A stretch of 64,000 nt of DNA from Mytilisepta virgata (GCA_028015205.1 CM051518.1:33818001-33882000), one strand, 5' to 3'. Shown: positions 12,056 through 25,119, counted from the stretch's first letter. The notes: generated from the letters alone by a model not told the origin. A program made the numbers and translations.

Positions 12056-12790
12056 TTCAAGCTCTGGAACAAATGAACAACATGGACCCCACCAAAAAAC
12101 CGGAGGTAGACTCAGGTGCTCCGGAAGAGTAAGCAGTCTCTGCTTCCTGCAGGACACCCGCCATGCTGTTCATGTCAAATTCGATATGAGGAAGGGATAA
12201 TATCAATGGAACAGGTCCATTTTCATTTGGGAAACGGTTTTTTCATACCTGTCAACCAAGTCATGATAACGCCCATAAAACTTTAATAAGGATGACTTCA
12301 GCTTAGGAGCAACGTACCCCCTGTCTGAGCAACTTTTCTGTCAGAACCCGGGCTCTGTCCAGGAAGTCAATGTATAGGTCACAAGCTCTGGAATAACGTA
12401 TGAGTTGTGAAATATATACTCCATACTGGGATATTGCCGCTCAAAAATAGGAAGTTGACGATTGGAAAGCCAAAGTCATCCCGTTTGTCGTACAGTTTTG
12501 TATTCAACCTTTCTCTTGTGTCAATTTCGAGGTGAAGGTCAAGATAAGATGCCGACTTGGCAGTGTCTGTGGTATCCCTAATTTCGAGCTCTTTGGGATA
12601 GATGAGATGTAAAAAATTCCCAAAACGTGAATTGTTGAGTGATAAGACATCATCTATGTAGCGGAAGCTGAAATTAAAGGTACAGGCTAATTTCTTCTGT
12701 TTTTCCTTAAGAAGTCCGTCAAGGAAGTCTGCCTCATAAAATTGTATATTCTTTACGAGACGTATTAGTCAAATTTGAAGTTTACATTGA
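12056..12790 (-). mobile_element. Penelope-like reverse transcriptase fragment
   Basis: Read on the minus strand, conceptual translation across frameshifts gives the landmarks FRYIDDVLSLNN (YxDD catalytic box), HLIYPKELEIRDTTDT, SASYLDLHLEID and KLYDKRDDFGFPIVNF, then the C-terminal KFYGRYHDLVDRYE region. These match the second PLE fragment at 59112-59657 (FRYIDDVLLLYND, YDKRDDFNFPIVNF). The frame is broken, so this is a relic. A hammerhead-like foldback lies just 5' of it at 13272-13360, as at 33845. Confidence 0.7.
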
Positions 12791-12957
12791 AATGTTATTC
12801 CAGTTCAAGAGAACTATTAAACTTATTAGAAATTCCGCAATCTCGGGCGCAGGTTTCATATATTATGACGTCTCAAAAGGGGAAGTAACTCTTTGATGTA
12901 AACAACGGCACGCAACTCGTTTTTGGCTTCTTGTTTCGAGTGTTTGGGGTGAGAAAA

Positions 12958-13073
12958 AGAATCAAGCACCACTTTACAAGACTGGAAAATCTCAGACACA
13001 CTCGGGCAAGATTTCCAACATCTCGGGTATCTGAGATTTCCCGGTCTTGTACTTTCCCCGGTGTTAGATTCTT
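12958..13073. repeat. Foldback element
   Basis: Arms of about 45-50 bases pair imperfectly. Left: AATCAAGCACC and ACAAGACTGGAAAATCTCAG. Right, complementary: CTGAGATTTCCCGGTCTTGT and GGTGTTAGATT. There is no coding capacity. Confidence 0.55.
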
Positions 13074-13167
13074 TATGTCTTAAAATAAACTATTAATGTG
13101 TCATTTTCAAGATTTTCCCCGATACAAGGTAACAGTTTATCGTTTTTGGATGAAAAAAATATTTATG

Positions 13168-13271
13168 TCGTCAGGAAATATGCAGTTTATTTGTACTCGC
13201 CGCGAAAAACGGGTGAGAAATACTTGGTACCTGTTTCTTAGGTTCGTACAAATAAACTGATATTTGTCGAC
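13168..13271. repeat. Palindromic MITE with TTTGTACTCGCCGCG core, copy 1
   Basis: The arms AGTTTATTTGTACTCGCCGC and GTTCGTACAAATAAACT pair, and the flanks GTCAGGAAATAT and ATATTTGTCGAC extend the pairing. Two relatives lie at 42207-42310 and 53278-53394, each about 105-117 bp. It is non-coding. Confidence 0.65.
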
Positions 13272-13360
13272 AATGTTATACGTCTAAAAAGTTGCAAATA
13301 ACATTAATTCAAACCTACCAAAATTTTCGGATCACTGAGATCCTTCATCAGTATTGTCGC
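13272..13360 (-). repeat. CTGATGA/CCGAAA foldback upstream of a Penelope-like fragment
   Basis: The minus strand reads CTGATGA (13351-13345), then A, a GGATC/GATCC stem (13343-13329) with loop TCAGT, then GAAA (13328-13325). This resembles a hammerhead core but has an extra A between core and stem II. A close relative lies at 33865-33891, also directly 5' of PLE coding sequence. Both share the downstream block GCAACTTTTTAGACG. Confidence 0.5.
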
Positions 13361-13920
13361 GTTGCGAATCAGGTGGGTACTCTTTCATCTAAGGTCGTAA
13401 AAGTATCGACTGATCATAAATCCTTTGAATATTCAAATTACGACTGAATGATCGCAACTTTTACGACCTTTAGTGAAACATTGCCCTGAACACTAACTCA
13501 ACACTGTTAAAATCAGAATTTAATACCGATAAATGTGTGTCCACCTTTGGTGGTTCTCGAACACTATGGTACCTATTCGCCTAGCAACATGTACAGCGCA
13601 ATAGACCACTCGGCCAAATGTGCTATATAGATATATATGTTCAGCGTTGATATAGGTAGTTTTGCCCATAAATTTCAACAGGAAGTGAACTTGCCCTATT
13701 GTACCCCTAAAGAATCACTTGATCTCAGTGTACAACTGGCGTCAAAATAAACAATATATGATAAATAGAATACGTTATTATACCTCGGTAAGTTTGTACT
13801 ATGTAAAACCTTTTTTCAGTAAAGTAACTGTTCCATGCATCGATTTTCGAGTTGGAAGAACTCGAAAGGTTTTTCGGCACTTCGGAGAAATTTGAATGCA
13901 ATTTTCGGTATAATAAAATA

Positions 13921-14056
13921 GTTATTGAACAGCTGTTTCGGAATATAGCAATGTTATTACTCCCTCGACACATTGACTATCCACAAACGTGTCGGAAAAA
14001 TAGTCAATGTCTCGGGACTAATAAAATTGCTATATCCCTCAACACTATTCAATAAT
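13921..14056. repeat. Foldback element
   Basis: Left arm 13921-13979 and right arm 14001-14056 pair with mismatches. Landmarks on both sides are ATAGCAAT, TTATTA and GACATTGACTA. The two overlapping frames here (13725-13973 and 13852-14055) are by-products of the palindrome. Confidence 0.6.
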
Positions 14057-15330
14057 TGTATAATATGGGTTTTGTATGAGTATTTCCCAAAAGATGTGTA
14101 TATTTTAAAAATTCAGTAAGTTGTACAGAAAAAGTCTCCCCATTCGTTCAGTTTACAAACCGCTTTTATGGTTATTCATTTTTAGACCTAATTTCATTAA
14201 CAGAAATAAAATAAACAGGGAATAATAGGCAAATATAATGTTTTGTGAGTTTTATACTTGTTATCGTCCAGCTTTGTTATTGGTGTAATTTTAAGAAAAA
14301 CTGCTTGGTTTAAGATCTGTATCATAGGGAACGTGTGTGCTATAGATGACAAATTCCATGTCTCTCCACTATGCAAGTATTTTCCCTTAGTCGGAATTCA
14401 TAATAATGCAAACCTTACCTTAATTCCAAAGGATGATTACCGTTGTGATAAGAAGGATGGACAAACTAGTTTTATATTTGTTGGGTCAATACATACGTGT
14501 AATTGATGATTGTTGTGACACGTTTTATCGTCCATACACATATTGTTAATTAATAGTATTAGATGTATCAATAAGTACCGGAATGTACATGCAGGCCATC
14601 GAATGTTTGATTTATTAACCACTGACGTTACAGACTATTTCTGTCGACAATAAAATCGTGGTCGTTTGAACTGTTATACATCAGTAAAAGCTTTGAAAGT
14701 GTCCTTTTTTATCGCACATGTATTGGAACGAGTTTTATATTGATATGATAATTCCATGCGAAAAATATATCAGCGCTGAGACAATAAAAAATCAGTTTTG
14801 ACAGATTTAAAGGCGTCTTAATATTAACATGAGCTAAAAGAAATTCAAGGAAATTGGGCTATTCTATTCTCTCTGTAATAATTCTTGTAATATCTTATAT
14901 TCACATGAAAATGTTGCTTTTTAATTTTTTTTCCTCGGCTCGACATTCAATTTAATTTCAATCACTGATGAAACAAAATGAAATCAAACGATTTTTTAGG
15001 CATTTTTGGGAAAATGTAGCATATCAATTAGATTAACATGAAATTTTGAACAATCTAAAATAAAATAATTTTGTCTTTATGTCGTACTCATTCAATATCC
15101 AAACTTATTCAGTTGCTGGTACATTTAATCAAAATAATCAAAACTTATACATGTAAAACTAACAAAATTAACTAATTACATTCATTGTCATTTCAGAGAA
15201 TAAATTTAATGGTTTTATCTATCTTTATTCATCATAGAGATATTTATGGTATGCTTCTCATTGGCGCATGTATTCCATATTAACGACGAACAGTTTATTT
15301 TATGTAATATTTAGTTAATACTAGACATTG
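14057..15330. other. Non-coding; partial copy of the duplicated unit's downstream segment
   Basis: From about 14850 to 15140 the sequence matches, in minus orientation, the segment downstream of copy E (26990-27110), copy B (32540-32700) and copy D (47520-47760). Landmarks are GGAAATTGGGCTATTCTATT, CTCGACATTCAATTTAATTTCA and the TCTTTATGTCGTACTCATTC block. The remainder shows no gene. Confidence 0.5.
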
Positions 15331-15366
15331 AACCCGCGCGAGCGCGGGAAAAAATAAGCATTTTTT

Positions 15367-16173
15367 GTGTTGGCCATATTGACTATAAGAAGTTGTTGCG
15401 GCCATGGCATTCATGGAATAGGGACTCAATATGGATGTTGTGGCAGGCTTCCCATAAACTTTCCTGTCAATTATGTGGTATTAACTGATAGTTTCATGTC
15501 TATATATGCTGTAGTATTCCAGAAATGGATGTTAATACAAACTTTAAACAAAACCAATGAAGCGAGAAATGTAGGTCAACGTGACCCAATTGTCATATGG
15601 CTGTTCGTTACTACCAAAGATGTATCTACTGATGACGTAGACTGTATGCCACGTAGAATTACCAAAATGGATCTTAAGGTTCCATCAAAGTTAAAATCTA
15701 TGACGAAAACACAACCACATAAATTGTCAATATTTTTATTGTTACATTTAATTCTGAACTGGAACTTGATGAAAAGCTTTTATTAAATACACATTTCATA
15801 ATGCATTACTTCTTTCCTTCAGAATAAATATGAAAATGAAATTGTAGATGGAAACATTTCCTTAGTGACGGATGAATTTTTCAAAAGATGCCGTGAGTTA
15901 GGTAGAGCATATTTTTGGAAAATAATTGTTCCAATTGTTCCATTGTCATCATGGGCAGGGCAAGCGAGGCTTAATATCACAAATATATCCGATAATCAGA
16001 CGATAAAAGCATTTTTAGTGTGTGGCTGCGTGTACTGTCCACGTTTATATTTATCAAAGATGTCCGAGATAAATTTCGTCATTAATGGTAAAGATGACCA
16101 TTTGTTAAAAATATTTTTATCTAGGGCTTACAGGAAATTGTATGGTAGAGATATATTTAGACAGGTCACATGA
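15367..16173 (+). CDS. Unrecognised coding-like stretch, two open frames
   Basis: The frame at 15367-15786 (139 residues) and a second at 15865-16173 (102 residues) are the longest unexplained frames in this part of the window. The second extends upstream to an acceptor-like CTTTCCTTCAG at about 15814-15824, so a two-exon arrangement is possible, but no convincing donor is visible at the end of the first. The second frame has three cysteines in a short run (VCGCVYC). No domain is recognised. Just upstream is a GC hairpin, CCCGCGCGAGCGCGGG (about 15332-15347), so the whole could equally be an unknown mobile element. Treat as tentative. Confidence 0.25.
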
Positions 16174-16179
16174 CAAATA

Positions 16180-17556
16180 ATGCAAAAATAGATAATGGCT
16201 GGTTTATCACTTTGTTTAAGACAAACATCCGAGAAATCCAAAAAAACAACTAAGTTAGGAATTCCTCTGAACTTTACATTACTTCTTCGTAATCTTCAAA
16301 GTTCATAACCATTACAGTTAGGAGAAATTGCGTTATTGTAAAAAAAAAAAAAAAAACAATCCTGAATACATGAAGCGGAAACATCCCACTCGAAGGAGAA
16401 TGTTTTTAATGTGTTTTATTCTTCTTCCGTAATTTCAAACAGAAACACATTTAATATATGTGCATACTTATTTATTTAAATCAATGTGTTAAAATGATGC
16501 ATTCGAGAACCTTCTAAGGGATATGTTGGGAGAATTCATATCGGAAAAGTGCATACAAATTCCATTTGCACATAAACAAACTGCAGTTTAAATTTATAAA
16601 AGCAGATTGTCAAATCCGATAATAACCTCTATAATCTGAACTATACATCGGTTATTTTGAACCACGCGTTTTGCCGCCTATTCGGCTAATTCGTAAATTT
16701 AGTATTATAGATTTTGATATTGGTCAAAGAATGCGGAAGCGATAAGATATATAAAAAGACTAAATAAAAACACTGGGCATAGTTGTCAGAAAAAAAAATT
16801 AGAACACGATTAAACCCATCACTACTAAGGATCTCTACCAAACTCAGTCTTTGTTCATTTTATGTTTACGTGGTTTTTCGTTTGTTTTTCGTTGGGTTTT
16901 TTTTTCTAGCTCTTTTTGTGTTCTTTTCAATCAGATGCCGTTAATTGATTGGTACGTCATTGCTGATTTTTCCTGTTGTCTGTTTTAATGTCTTACATTC
17001 TTCGGGTGCAGTTTGGATAAAAAAGCTGGAAAGCCAAAAATAATAACAAAGATACTGTGTGTATTTGAATCGAACATAATATTTCAACAAGTATCTAAAT
17101 AATCATGTCAATATCGCAGCAATAACTATTGAGGAGATGATGCAATCGTTGACTTGCAGTCTACCTGGAACTGTTTCTCCTCAACGATAGTAAAATTAAC
17201 TCATATTTTAGAATCAAACATTACTGCCAAATATTTCGATGAAGGGAATCAAACGGGTCGAATAAGAGTAGCTACAATCCGGGTAAAGTAACCTTCACCT
17301 GAGAGAGTTTAACTCTACCGTTAAAAATAATTTCAAAATCTTATCAACTGAAAATTTCAACAAATGCATGTAAAAATAGTGTAATCGCCTACTGAGGGAA
17401 AATATAAAAAGAGGTTTTCATAAATAAAAAGAAGAATTTCATAACAGTGAAATTTACATTTTTCACTAGTATTTAAAACAGAGATCACCACACAGTATGG
17501 AGAAGATCTTATGTCTAATCCGATATCATTCTTGCTATTTTTGATAATAAAATATA
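16180..17556. other. No gene recognised
   Basis: AT-rich with an A-run at about 16341-16356. The segment around 17300-17380 weakly resembles 7270-7370. No other structure was found. Confidence 0.4.
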
Positions 17557-17732
17557 CAGTCAATTCTCGTTATGTCGAATCCATTGGGACCTGAAAATCT
17601 AGTTCGACTTATGCAAAAATTCGAGATATCAGGAGTAAATCTGTATAGTTACTGTTGTTGAGGGCCCAAACAGATAATTCGTGTTACCCAGAATTTCGAC
17701 TTATATGTGTTCGAGGTTACGAGAGTCAACTG
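17557..17732. mobile_element. Pogo/Tigger-like MITE with TA duplication
   Basis: A 176-bp element opening CAGTCAATTCTCGTTATGTC and closing GGTTACGAGAGTCAACTG, imperfect terminal inverted repeats with the CAGT...ACTG ends typical of pogo/Tigger relatives. TA dinucleotides flank it at 17555-17556 and 17733-17734. It has no coding capacity. It overlaps the start of a spurious minus-strand frame. Confidence 0.75.
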
Positions 17733-18576
17733 TATTTAAAGTAAAGTACAGGGATGATTCTGCGATTAAGAGATTTTTAAGACTAGAAGAAACTATAAGA
17801 AACGGTTTTGGTGCTTCACTCTATATCATGAATTAGTAGTAAAACTAATCTTTAATTTTCAAGCTACTCACAAGCTCCCTTGTCAGTTCATTTTAGCATG
17901 GCTCGAAGTAACGAATACACAATATTTTGTTGGACATCTGGAATAATTGTATACTAGTATACTGTATTTGAATGTGAACAAACATAATTTTAGTGCTTAA
18001 TTTGTAATAAGTTCATTTTTTTCTTGTACTTTGGAAATTAAAAAGTATTCTCAAAAATCACAAACATTTTGTATCAATTTTTTAGATATTGCATAAAGGA
18101 CACTTACAACCAAAACAATTTTACGCCTATATCAAATAGATACATGAAATAAATTACAGCAAAAAAAATGATTATTGTCCTTAGTGTTGAACCACCGTCT
18201 TTACGACCCCAAAACCAGAAATTTATGAGAAAAACTGACTTAAGAATGTTAATCAAATAGTTACTGTACCACCTTATTCTCAAATCTTAAAAGGATATCA
18301 ACATAACATGCAACACCTTGAAAGATTTCGAAAAGCACTGAAATTTATTATTTCAGAATGCTTAAAAAATACCAAGCACGACAGAGGAAAATATCCCCAC
18401 TATTTTAGCCCCACAAAAGTGTAGAACAAAACCATAGATCATGATGATGTCAGATACAACAAATCTTGATTATTTTGTTCAGATTTATTAAACATTTTGG
18501 GAAAACGTAACATATAAATTAGATGACATATGACATTATGAGCACTTTACACCAAAAGCATTTGTCTTCATGTCCT

Positions 18577-19335
18577 TTAATACCCTACAATGTAAAAATA
18601 AACACATTTAGTAATTAATATTATGAAGTAGATATAAATTATTTGTTATTTGCAGCTTAACAACAAAATAAGTACATTTAGTGCTTAGAATAGTATATAT
18701 GTATATATATACTTACTGTGTGTGCTTTTAGTTACTTTATACATATTTAATAACACTTCCTTTTCTCCCAACAGCCTTCTTTATATAATACTTTTTCAAT
18801 ATTATGAGTGTTTTATATTTTCTTGTCCTTAAATATGCAATGGAGTTAACTGTTATCTGTTTGGAATCTCTATTGTGCTCTATTTCTAAGATGATTTTCG
18901 ATTATTTTGGAACAAAGTACCGGACATTTTGTTTTTATTTATTTTTTTAATTTTCTATAGTGAGACCTTTTACATCACTGATGAAACATAATACGTATTT
19001 AGTACACCAAAGTTATTACCACAGATACTTTATTTAAATCAGCCGACATGTAATTAAAAAAGGACATTTATAGATATAAAGATATTTTTTTAATAAACTT
19101 GAAAAAAAATTAACTCACCAAAGGGTCTGCTTAATGATTTAATGGTTCTTCTATAACCTCCTATTTTTCTCACTGAGGGTAAAACATTAATTCTTCTCCT
19201 ATAACTGATTCCCCGTCTAACACCACTTAGTCCAATGTAGTCATCATCAAGGATATCGTTATCGTAAAATCTAATATTATATTGTTGAGTAAAAGCAACA
19301 GCCACACACAGCAACAGTATCATTACTTTGTACAT
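18577..19335 (-). CDS. Secreted acidic/basic peptide precursor, copy A
   Basis: Coding segments are 19335-19119 and 18584-18577 (217 + 8 nt). The donor is TTTG|GTGAGT and the acceptor TTGTAG|GG, so the frame ends Gly-Tyr-stop in the third exon; total 74 residues. The signal peptide MYKVMILLLCVAVAFT precedes mature QQYNIR. The mature part starts acidic (YDNDILDDDY) and becomes strongly basic, with dibasic sites RR, RRR, RK and RR spaced through GIS, INVLPSV and IGGY, ending SLSRPFGY. It has no mature cysteine. The start is fixed by the acceptor ATATTTCAG 15 bases before the ATG (exon starts 19350). A noncoding exon ends at 19586 (ACA|GTAAGTT) below a TATA box. Poly(A) signal AATAAA lies at 18489-18484. 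Family is not recognised; an antimicrobial or regulatory peptide is a guess from composition. Confidence 0.8.
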
Positions 19336-19633
19336 TGTGTCGTTTATATTCTGAAATATGACATATTAAGTCTTATTAAATCAAACAATAAATACCTAAA
19401 TTTTCTTTCATCACTATTTATATATCTATTAACTTTTAAGTGAAAATTAAAAGATTGATTGAGATAAATGCTATAAACTACACGAGCTGCTTAGAAAAAA
19501 CAAAAACATCTCCTTAAATATAATGGCATAAATAATGATTTCAAAGTAATAACTTCATTGTTTCTTTACACTAAAATTAACTTACTGTTGTCTGTGGAAT
19601 ATTTCAAATATATTTTTTCATAATTCTTAGCTG

Positions 19634-19737
19634 TATATATACCCTAAATCATAACCAGACTTGTGATGTCACTAGACTTGTAAAATGATGTAACTGTTGT
19701 ATTAAGTCAGCTGCTGATTGACATAAAACATGCAAAT
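19634..19737 (-). promoter_or_regulatory. Core promoter of peptide copy A
   Basis: The TATA box TATATATA is at 19641-19634, an octamer-like ATTTGCAT at 19737-19730, and a CRE-like TGACATCA lies between them. Octamer start to TATA end is 104 nt, the same as in copies B, C, D and E. Confidence 0.7.
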
Positions 19738-19839
19738 ACAACAGAAACGTTTGTTTCTCCTTTTGATTTAAGTGTTAACTTAGCTATTATATATTGATTA
19801 ATGATTTTTTTTTCAGATGAAGAGTCACGTAATGTTATT

Positions 19840-20490
19840 TAATTGATCATTGCTGTGAAACTTTTTCATTTGCATAACAATAACAATTGCAATATATATT
19901 GTAATGTTGCTTGCAATTTCTTTTAAATGTGTTGGTGTTTTTAAATATCAGATTCATAATTTCTTTTGCATTAAAAGTCTTCTTGAACCATTATTTCTAA
20001 AGTTTACTATATTTAATCATTTCCAGCTTCATTAATGCAGTTTGTACCGAAGACAAAGACATATCAGCTATGCCTTGTCCTTATCTAATTGCAAAATTTA
20101 GGAACGAAAAAAGAAATTAACATCCTGACGCAAAGACACATGAGTGTCGCCCCTAACAGGCACAACATATTTCCCAGAAAAATATGCCAAAATATCCAGC
20201 GGTTTTCACTGTTTAGAGAACAAAAGTTAAATCTCGACTCCCTGTGTTATATAAGAAAATGATCCAGAATATGCCTTAAGTAGAAAAAAGTAAATTCAGA
20301 CATTAAAAAGCATACAACTTAAGACAAAGTGTCAGAGTGTTAAAACGGAAACTTTAGGTAAAACATGTTTATGACCAGAAGAAAGTGCCTTTTTCATCGA
20401 GTTCCATGGTATATAACATTGTCAGATAAAACCATTTATTTCGGCGATATAATTGCGTGCGCTTCTTCTGCGTATTACTGTCTCCTTCTT
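19840..20490. repeat. Upstream arm of the duplicated peptide-gene unit (copy A side)
   Basis: Matches the sequence upstream of copies B (29460-29900), C (39950-40210) and E (25740-25990). Landmarks are ATTACGTGACTCTT, TTTTAAATGTGTTGGTG and CCTTGTCCTTATCTAATTGC. There is no coding frame. It ends at the left boundary of the 5.1-kb CACTA-like element. Confidence 0.65.
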
Positions 20491-21769
20491 CACTCTAAAA
20501 AGTGCGTTTAGAATCTAAACACTTTGATTACGCGTTTAGATCTAAACATGTTTAGGATTGCGTTTAAAACCTAAACTTCAGCTTATAAAACGCATTTAAT
20601 TTCTAAACGCGTTTAGGTTTTGAATCATAAACATTCCTAAATTACCAGTAAAAATGTTTATCCGTGATATTTACCAATTGTTTACTATAACTATTCATAA
20701 AAAAATAAAAGGATAGTTTAGAATTATTGATTTGTTTATGAATTAAACCGAAAACGATTATATTTGATGAATTTTTAAAACATGAATATTTGGACAAGAA
20801 GAATTATCGGTGGTAACAATACTTATTTATATGTGATATATTATTAGAGTATAATCGTTATAGATATTTTAGATCTTATTTTTTGCTTTATTATACTGTA
20901 TAATCAGTACCAGTAGTTAACATAGGTTTTTTCTCGGGAGGAGGGGGGGGGCTTTTAAGTGTGCCGTATTTTTAATTAGTTCAGAGGTAAGTTTATCCTG
21001 GACCCTCTCAGCTGTTTTGTTTTCAAACCAAAAACAAACAATGAGACCGAAATGTTATACAGAACTAAATCTGTGAATATTCCGTTTCACTTAGCAGTTC
21101 GATACCGACACAGATTCCTCCAGGTGGCGCGCGCGTATTTCCTGTTACAGTAGATCACAGAAAGGCGCCAAAATGGATGAAATTAACAAAGCAAAGCATC
21201 CGAAGATATTAAGGACAAATCAACAGAGAACGTCAAACAAATTTTATCAATCAACACTTTTTCGGCAATTTAACACTGTTATAAATGCGATTAAAGGTAT
21301 AACATCAACAGTAAGGGAAAACTGGGTCGGGTCGGGGAGTTTTATGTACCACGCCATGTTTTTTGTTTTGTGTGTATTATAAAACATAATTCAAATATGA
21401 ATGATGAAATACGTATTAATACGTATTGCATACATAACAAGTTTTCAATGAAGATGCATCGCCTGTATTATAAGCTGAAGTATGATGAAGCATTTAATAA
21501 CATAGATAACAATTTTCCAGTGTCATGTTAATTGCCTATTTCATGAAAAATTAGAATTATCTAATCATTATTCTACCCCATACCCCCCCCCCCCCCCCGT
21601 ATTACATGCATTGTTTGGTTCCTTAGTAGGGGGTATTGAGTCCATCAGTGTTTTTTTCACACTGGCTAACGTAATGATCTTAGAAACACAAATAGAAATC
21701 AAGGTACATTAATTTACAGAAATCTGCCCTAAATAATTGTTTTAATTGTTTATTCAAATTGCATATATC

Positions 21770-22866
21770 AGGGGGGTCGGAGGGGGTCCAATCCCGAAAT
21801 CCCGAGTTTAATTTTGCTTAATCCCGGTTTTCCAGGCCTTATTTGACAATATCCAGAAATCCCGATAAAATTACTGATGCTTTTTCGGAAAAGTACATAT
21901 ATTTAATGATTGTAGACTGTTCAACGCAACCAGTCAGCCTTTTGAGAAGATTATCTGTATGTATCTTATTAATATAACCTTTATAGCTAGTTAGTTTAGT
22001 TTATAACAGATAATATATACACGTAGAATGCGATATTTGTCTTTGTAGAATGCTTCGAAACTAACGATTGAATAACACGAAACTCCCAACAAAATTTGGG
22101 GGTGAAAATCAGGTGCTTTGGAAGAGCTACTTCGTCTTTTGAACACTTGTTTTATCCTGTTTTGTTTCTGTATTATCTGGTTTACCAATTTTGAATACTC
22201 TTACATTTATAACTTTAAACTTTGACCAAGACGAACAAAAATATCTAAGGGGTAATCCAGAAGATTACTTTTCGAACCACAGAACAACAAACCCGGGAAC
22301 ATAAACGAACAAATACAAACAAAACAAAGAAAAACCGAAAACAAAAAAACCTTGAACAACACAAACTGCTATCTAAACCATGAGTTAACGCAGATGATCT
22401 AGAAGGGTAAGCAGTTCCTGCTCCGTATACGGCATCCGTCGTGCTGTTCAACAAAGTCAGTCCGATAGTGGTCACAAATCGGTATGAGATGTTATGAAAA
22501 CAAGTCCGACACCATATTCAACACTCACCAGTCAACCACGACCAACACTGATCAACAATGTCGATCATTCTTTAACATATTGCATTAACCTTGAAAGTTA
22601 TTTTTTGTATTCTGTCTATTCTATACTCTACAAACCTGATTAACCTTATATGTCTTATATACGCCTGAATATTTCATTTTTTGTCTTCAAAACTGGAGTC
22701 CCGATAGATAAAAATCCTGAATTCCCGAACGTAAAGATACTTAAATCCTGTGTCTCGATTAAACTAAATCCCGAAATCCTGATGATAATTTTAGCTCGTT
22801 CCCCAAATCCCGAAGTTAAAAATGAACAATCCTGGAGTCCCGATAAAGGCCCGACTCCCCCCCCCA
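21770..22866. repeat. Degenerate AATCCCGAAATCCCGA repeat, split by an insertion
   Basis: Short degenerate repeats of CCCGA-containing units run at 21770-21880 and resume at 22690-22866 in the same sense. The intervening DNA includes a Penelope-like fragment. This indicates nesting inside the larger CACTA-like element. Confidence 0.5.
22240..22600 (-). mobile_element. Penelope-like element, 3' fragment
   Basis: Shares GGGTAAGCAGTTCCTGCTCC and the CGTATACGGCA(T)CCGTCGT block with 52100-52140, and an A/C-rich 3' tail (AACAACAxA, AAAAACCGAAAAC). The minus-strand frame 22245-22475 is a remnant of the C-terminus. It has no catalytic core. Confidence 0.55.
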
Positions 22867-23104
22867 TATATACCAACAAGGGATAAGCAATACAAAGATG
22901 TATGAATTAAATTAAATTTGTTTTACCAGCAGGCAAATTGGCAATTTTCAGAAATTGAGGAAAAAAGAACCAAGAAAAATTGATGTCGGTCCTCACTAGA
23001 ATGGTATTAATTTAATTTTAACATAAATAACAATGTACTCAGCATTATTTCTTTCTATTCTTTTCTGGGTACTGCTATTTCTATATTTCTATTGGTGTTT
23101 AATT

Positions 23105-23450
23105 TGTACACTTTTTGTAAAACACGAGATAAGATCATGGTGCTCAAGATGGGTGGCATTGTTTAGGCTAGATATCACAGTGCTCAAGATTGGTGACTTT
23201 GTTAAGCAAGATATCCTGGTGCTTGAGATGGTTGGAATTGTTACAAGAGATCCTGAGGCTTGAGATGAGTGACATTGCTAAACAAGAGATCCTGGAGCTT
23301 GATATGGGTGACACTGCTAAGCAAGAGATCCTGGTGCTCAAGATGGGTGACATTGTTAAGCAAGAGATCCTAGTGATCAAGATGGGTGACATTCTTAAGC
23401 AAGAGATCTTGGTCTTTGAGATAAGTAAAAGGTTGTCAAGAGATAGAGTC
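23105..23450. repeat. 39-bp minisatellite, array 1
   Basis: About six degenerate copies of a 39-bp unit (GCAAGAGATCCTGGTGCTCA + AGATGGGTGACATTGTTAA). In the plus frame it translates as a 13-residue repeat, KQEILVLKMGDIV. The 197-residue minus-strand frame over this region is the antisense of the same repeat. Array 2 at 25120-25370 is a diverged duplicate with the same leader (CTTTTTGTAAAACA versus CTTTTGTAAAACA). Confidence 0.8.
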
Positions 23451-25119
23451 CAGTGAGATATTTTAAGGATATTGTTGAACTTAAGGGTCTTCTGAATGGT
23501 CAGAGAAACTAGATTTATTAAAAGCTGCAGAACTTTGGCTCTTTTTGTCCTTTGTTGTTTTAGTTTTTTAAGTATTTTTGTGCGTTGTCCTTTCCTGTTT
23601 TTTAATATGCGAGCACTAATATTAATTTGTTTTTTTATAGATGGTGTTGATGATATGATTGGAGAAAAAACTGCTGAAGTTTTTGATACAGGGCTGTAAA
23701 ATCTTGAAAGAACAGGATAAGGAGATTTCTTCAAAGTTTGGAAGATGGTAGCATAAAGCAAATGCTAGATAAATACTTATATTGAAGATTGGTGAATTTG
23801 TAAGCATTTATTTCATATTATGAACATTCTTTTTGAATACTCGGGTAACATAATTTATTGTCGTATGGTGTATATATGTATTCTTTGCATTCATAGAGAA
23901 TGTTCATAACAGATTTCATAAAAAAACGTCATGTGAGCTTTTGTCAGTTTGCTGCATAACTTCTGTAAATTGCCTGAAAATTGACATTCCATGTTTATTA
24001 AATAAACAAAAAACCATATTTGGTCATAGAATTAAACAAAAATGTATATCCTAGCTCCTTTAAAAATTTGATCTCAAAACTTTTTATTTTTAATTTAGCA
24101 TTCAAGATTACTGAGAAGACAAGTTTCTAAGTCTAATTGAAAACTGCAACTTTCTCAAGAGAGCAGTTTAGTTTGCACACTGCACATGTAGTTCTAAATC
24201 AAAGTATCATTTAAAAAGAGAAACAATAAACACTAATCAACTTGAACTGCCAAAAGTGAAAAGAATGTGTTATGATTTGTCATTATTAACATATTTGATG
24301 CATCTTTAGTTTCAGATTGAAAGTGAATTTTTTTGGCTTAAACCTCGGTTGATTAGAGACATATTGGCAGAAAGATGGACAGAGTTATCAACTTTAGATG
24401 CACTTTTTTCGCTATGATAAGATCTTTATCAAAGAAATCTGTATAACAATATGGAATATCATTAAATATCATATTCAGTTGAGATGATGCTCTTTTATTT
24501 TTTAACAAAAATAATTTTCATACATAAAAAATAATCTGAGAATTCATTGTGTTGTCATATTTAGTACTTTTTGTATTAGAACATAACATTAATTCAGTAT
24601 TTAGTTAAATGCATGTTCAATCAAGTTATCTTCACTCCTAAGCTAAACTAGAAAACTATGTGTGTGTTTAGGGTTTCATGATCTAAAAAATGAAGGTATA
24701 AAGTGTTTTTTTTTTTTTTTGTTACAAATTTGATATATTATTTAACCTGTTGGATGCATTCTCAGTGATAAAGGTTTGTTAAAAAATTTCAATAACAATT
24801 TCAGGGAAGGCTCAAACAATAAGAAATGGCAAGGAAAACCAAACAGTTTTATTTGGCCTAGGGGTTATGTATCATTATGCATATTACAAACATCTCTCAA
24901 ATAAAATTGCTATTTTTATAAGCTGTTGTCATTTATTTAAAACTTGGATTGGATCCGTGTTCATTTGGAAGTAATTGTTAGAACTATTTGCTGATGTCAA
25001 ATCGGTTACAAATTAACTCTGAAGTTTTTTGCTTGTCTGACTGCAAGTAATATTGCCAATCGTAATATATATATTTCCCACCACGTTATCGTACAAACAA
25101 ATGTACACTGCCTGCGTTT

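Noticed and set aside
23168..23761. 197-residue minus-strand frame
   Set aside because: It is mostly antisense of the 39-bp minisatellite (repeated ISCLxMSPI); length comes from the repeat period being a multiple of three.
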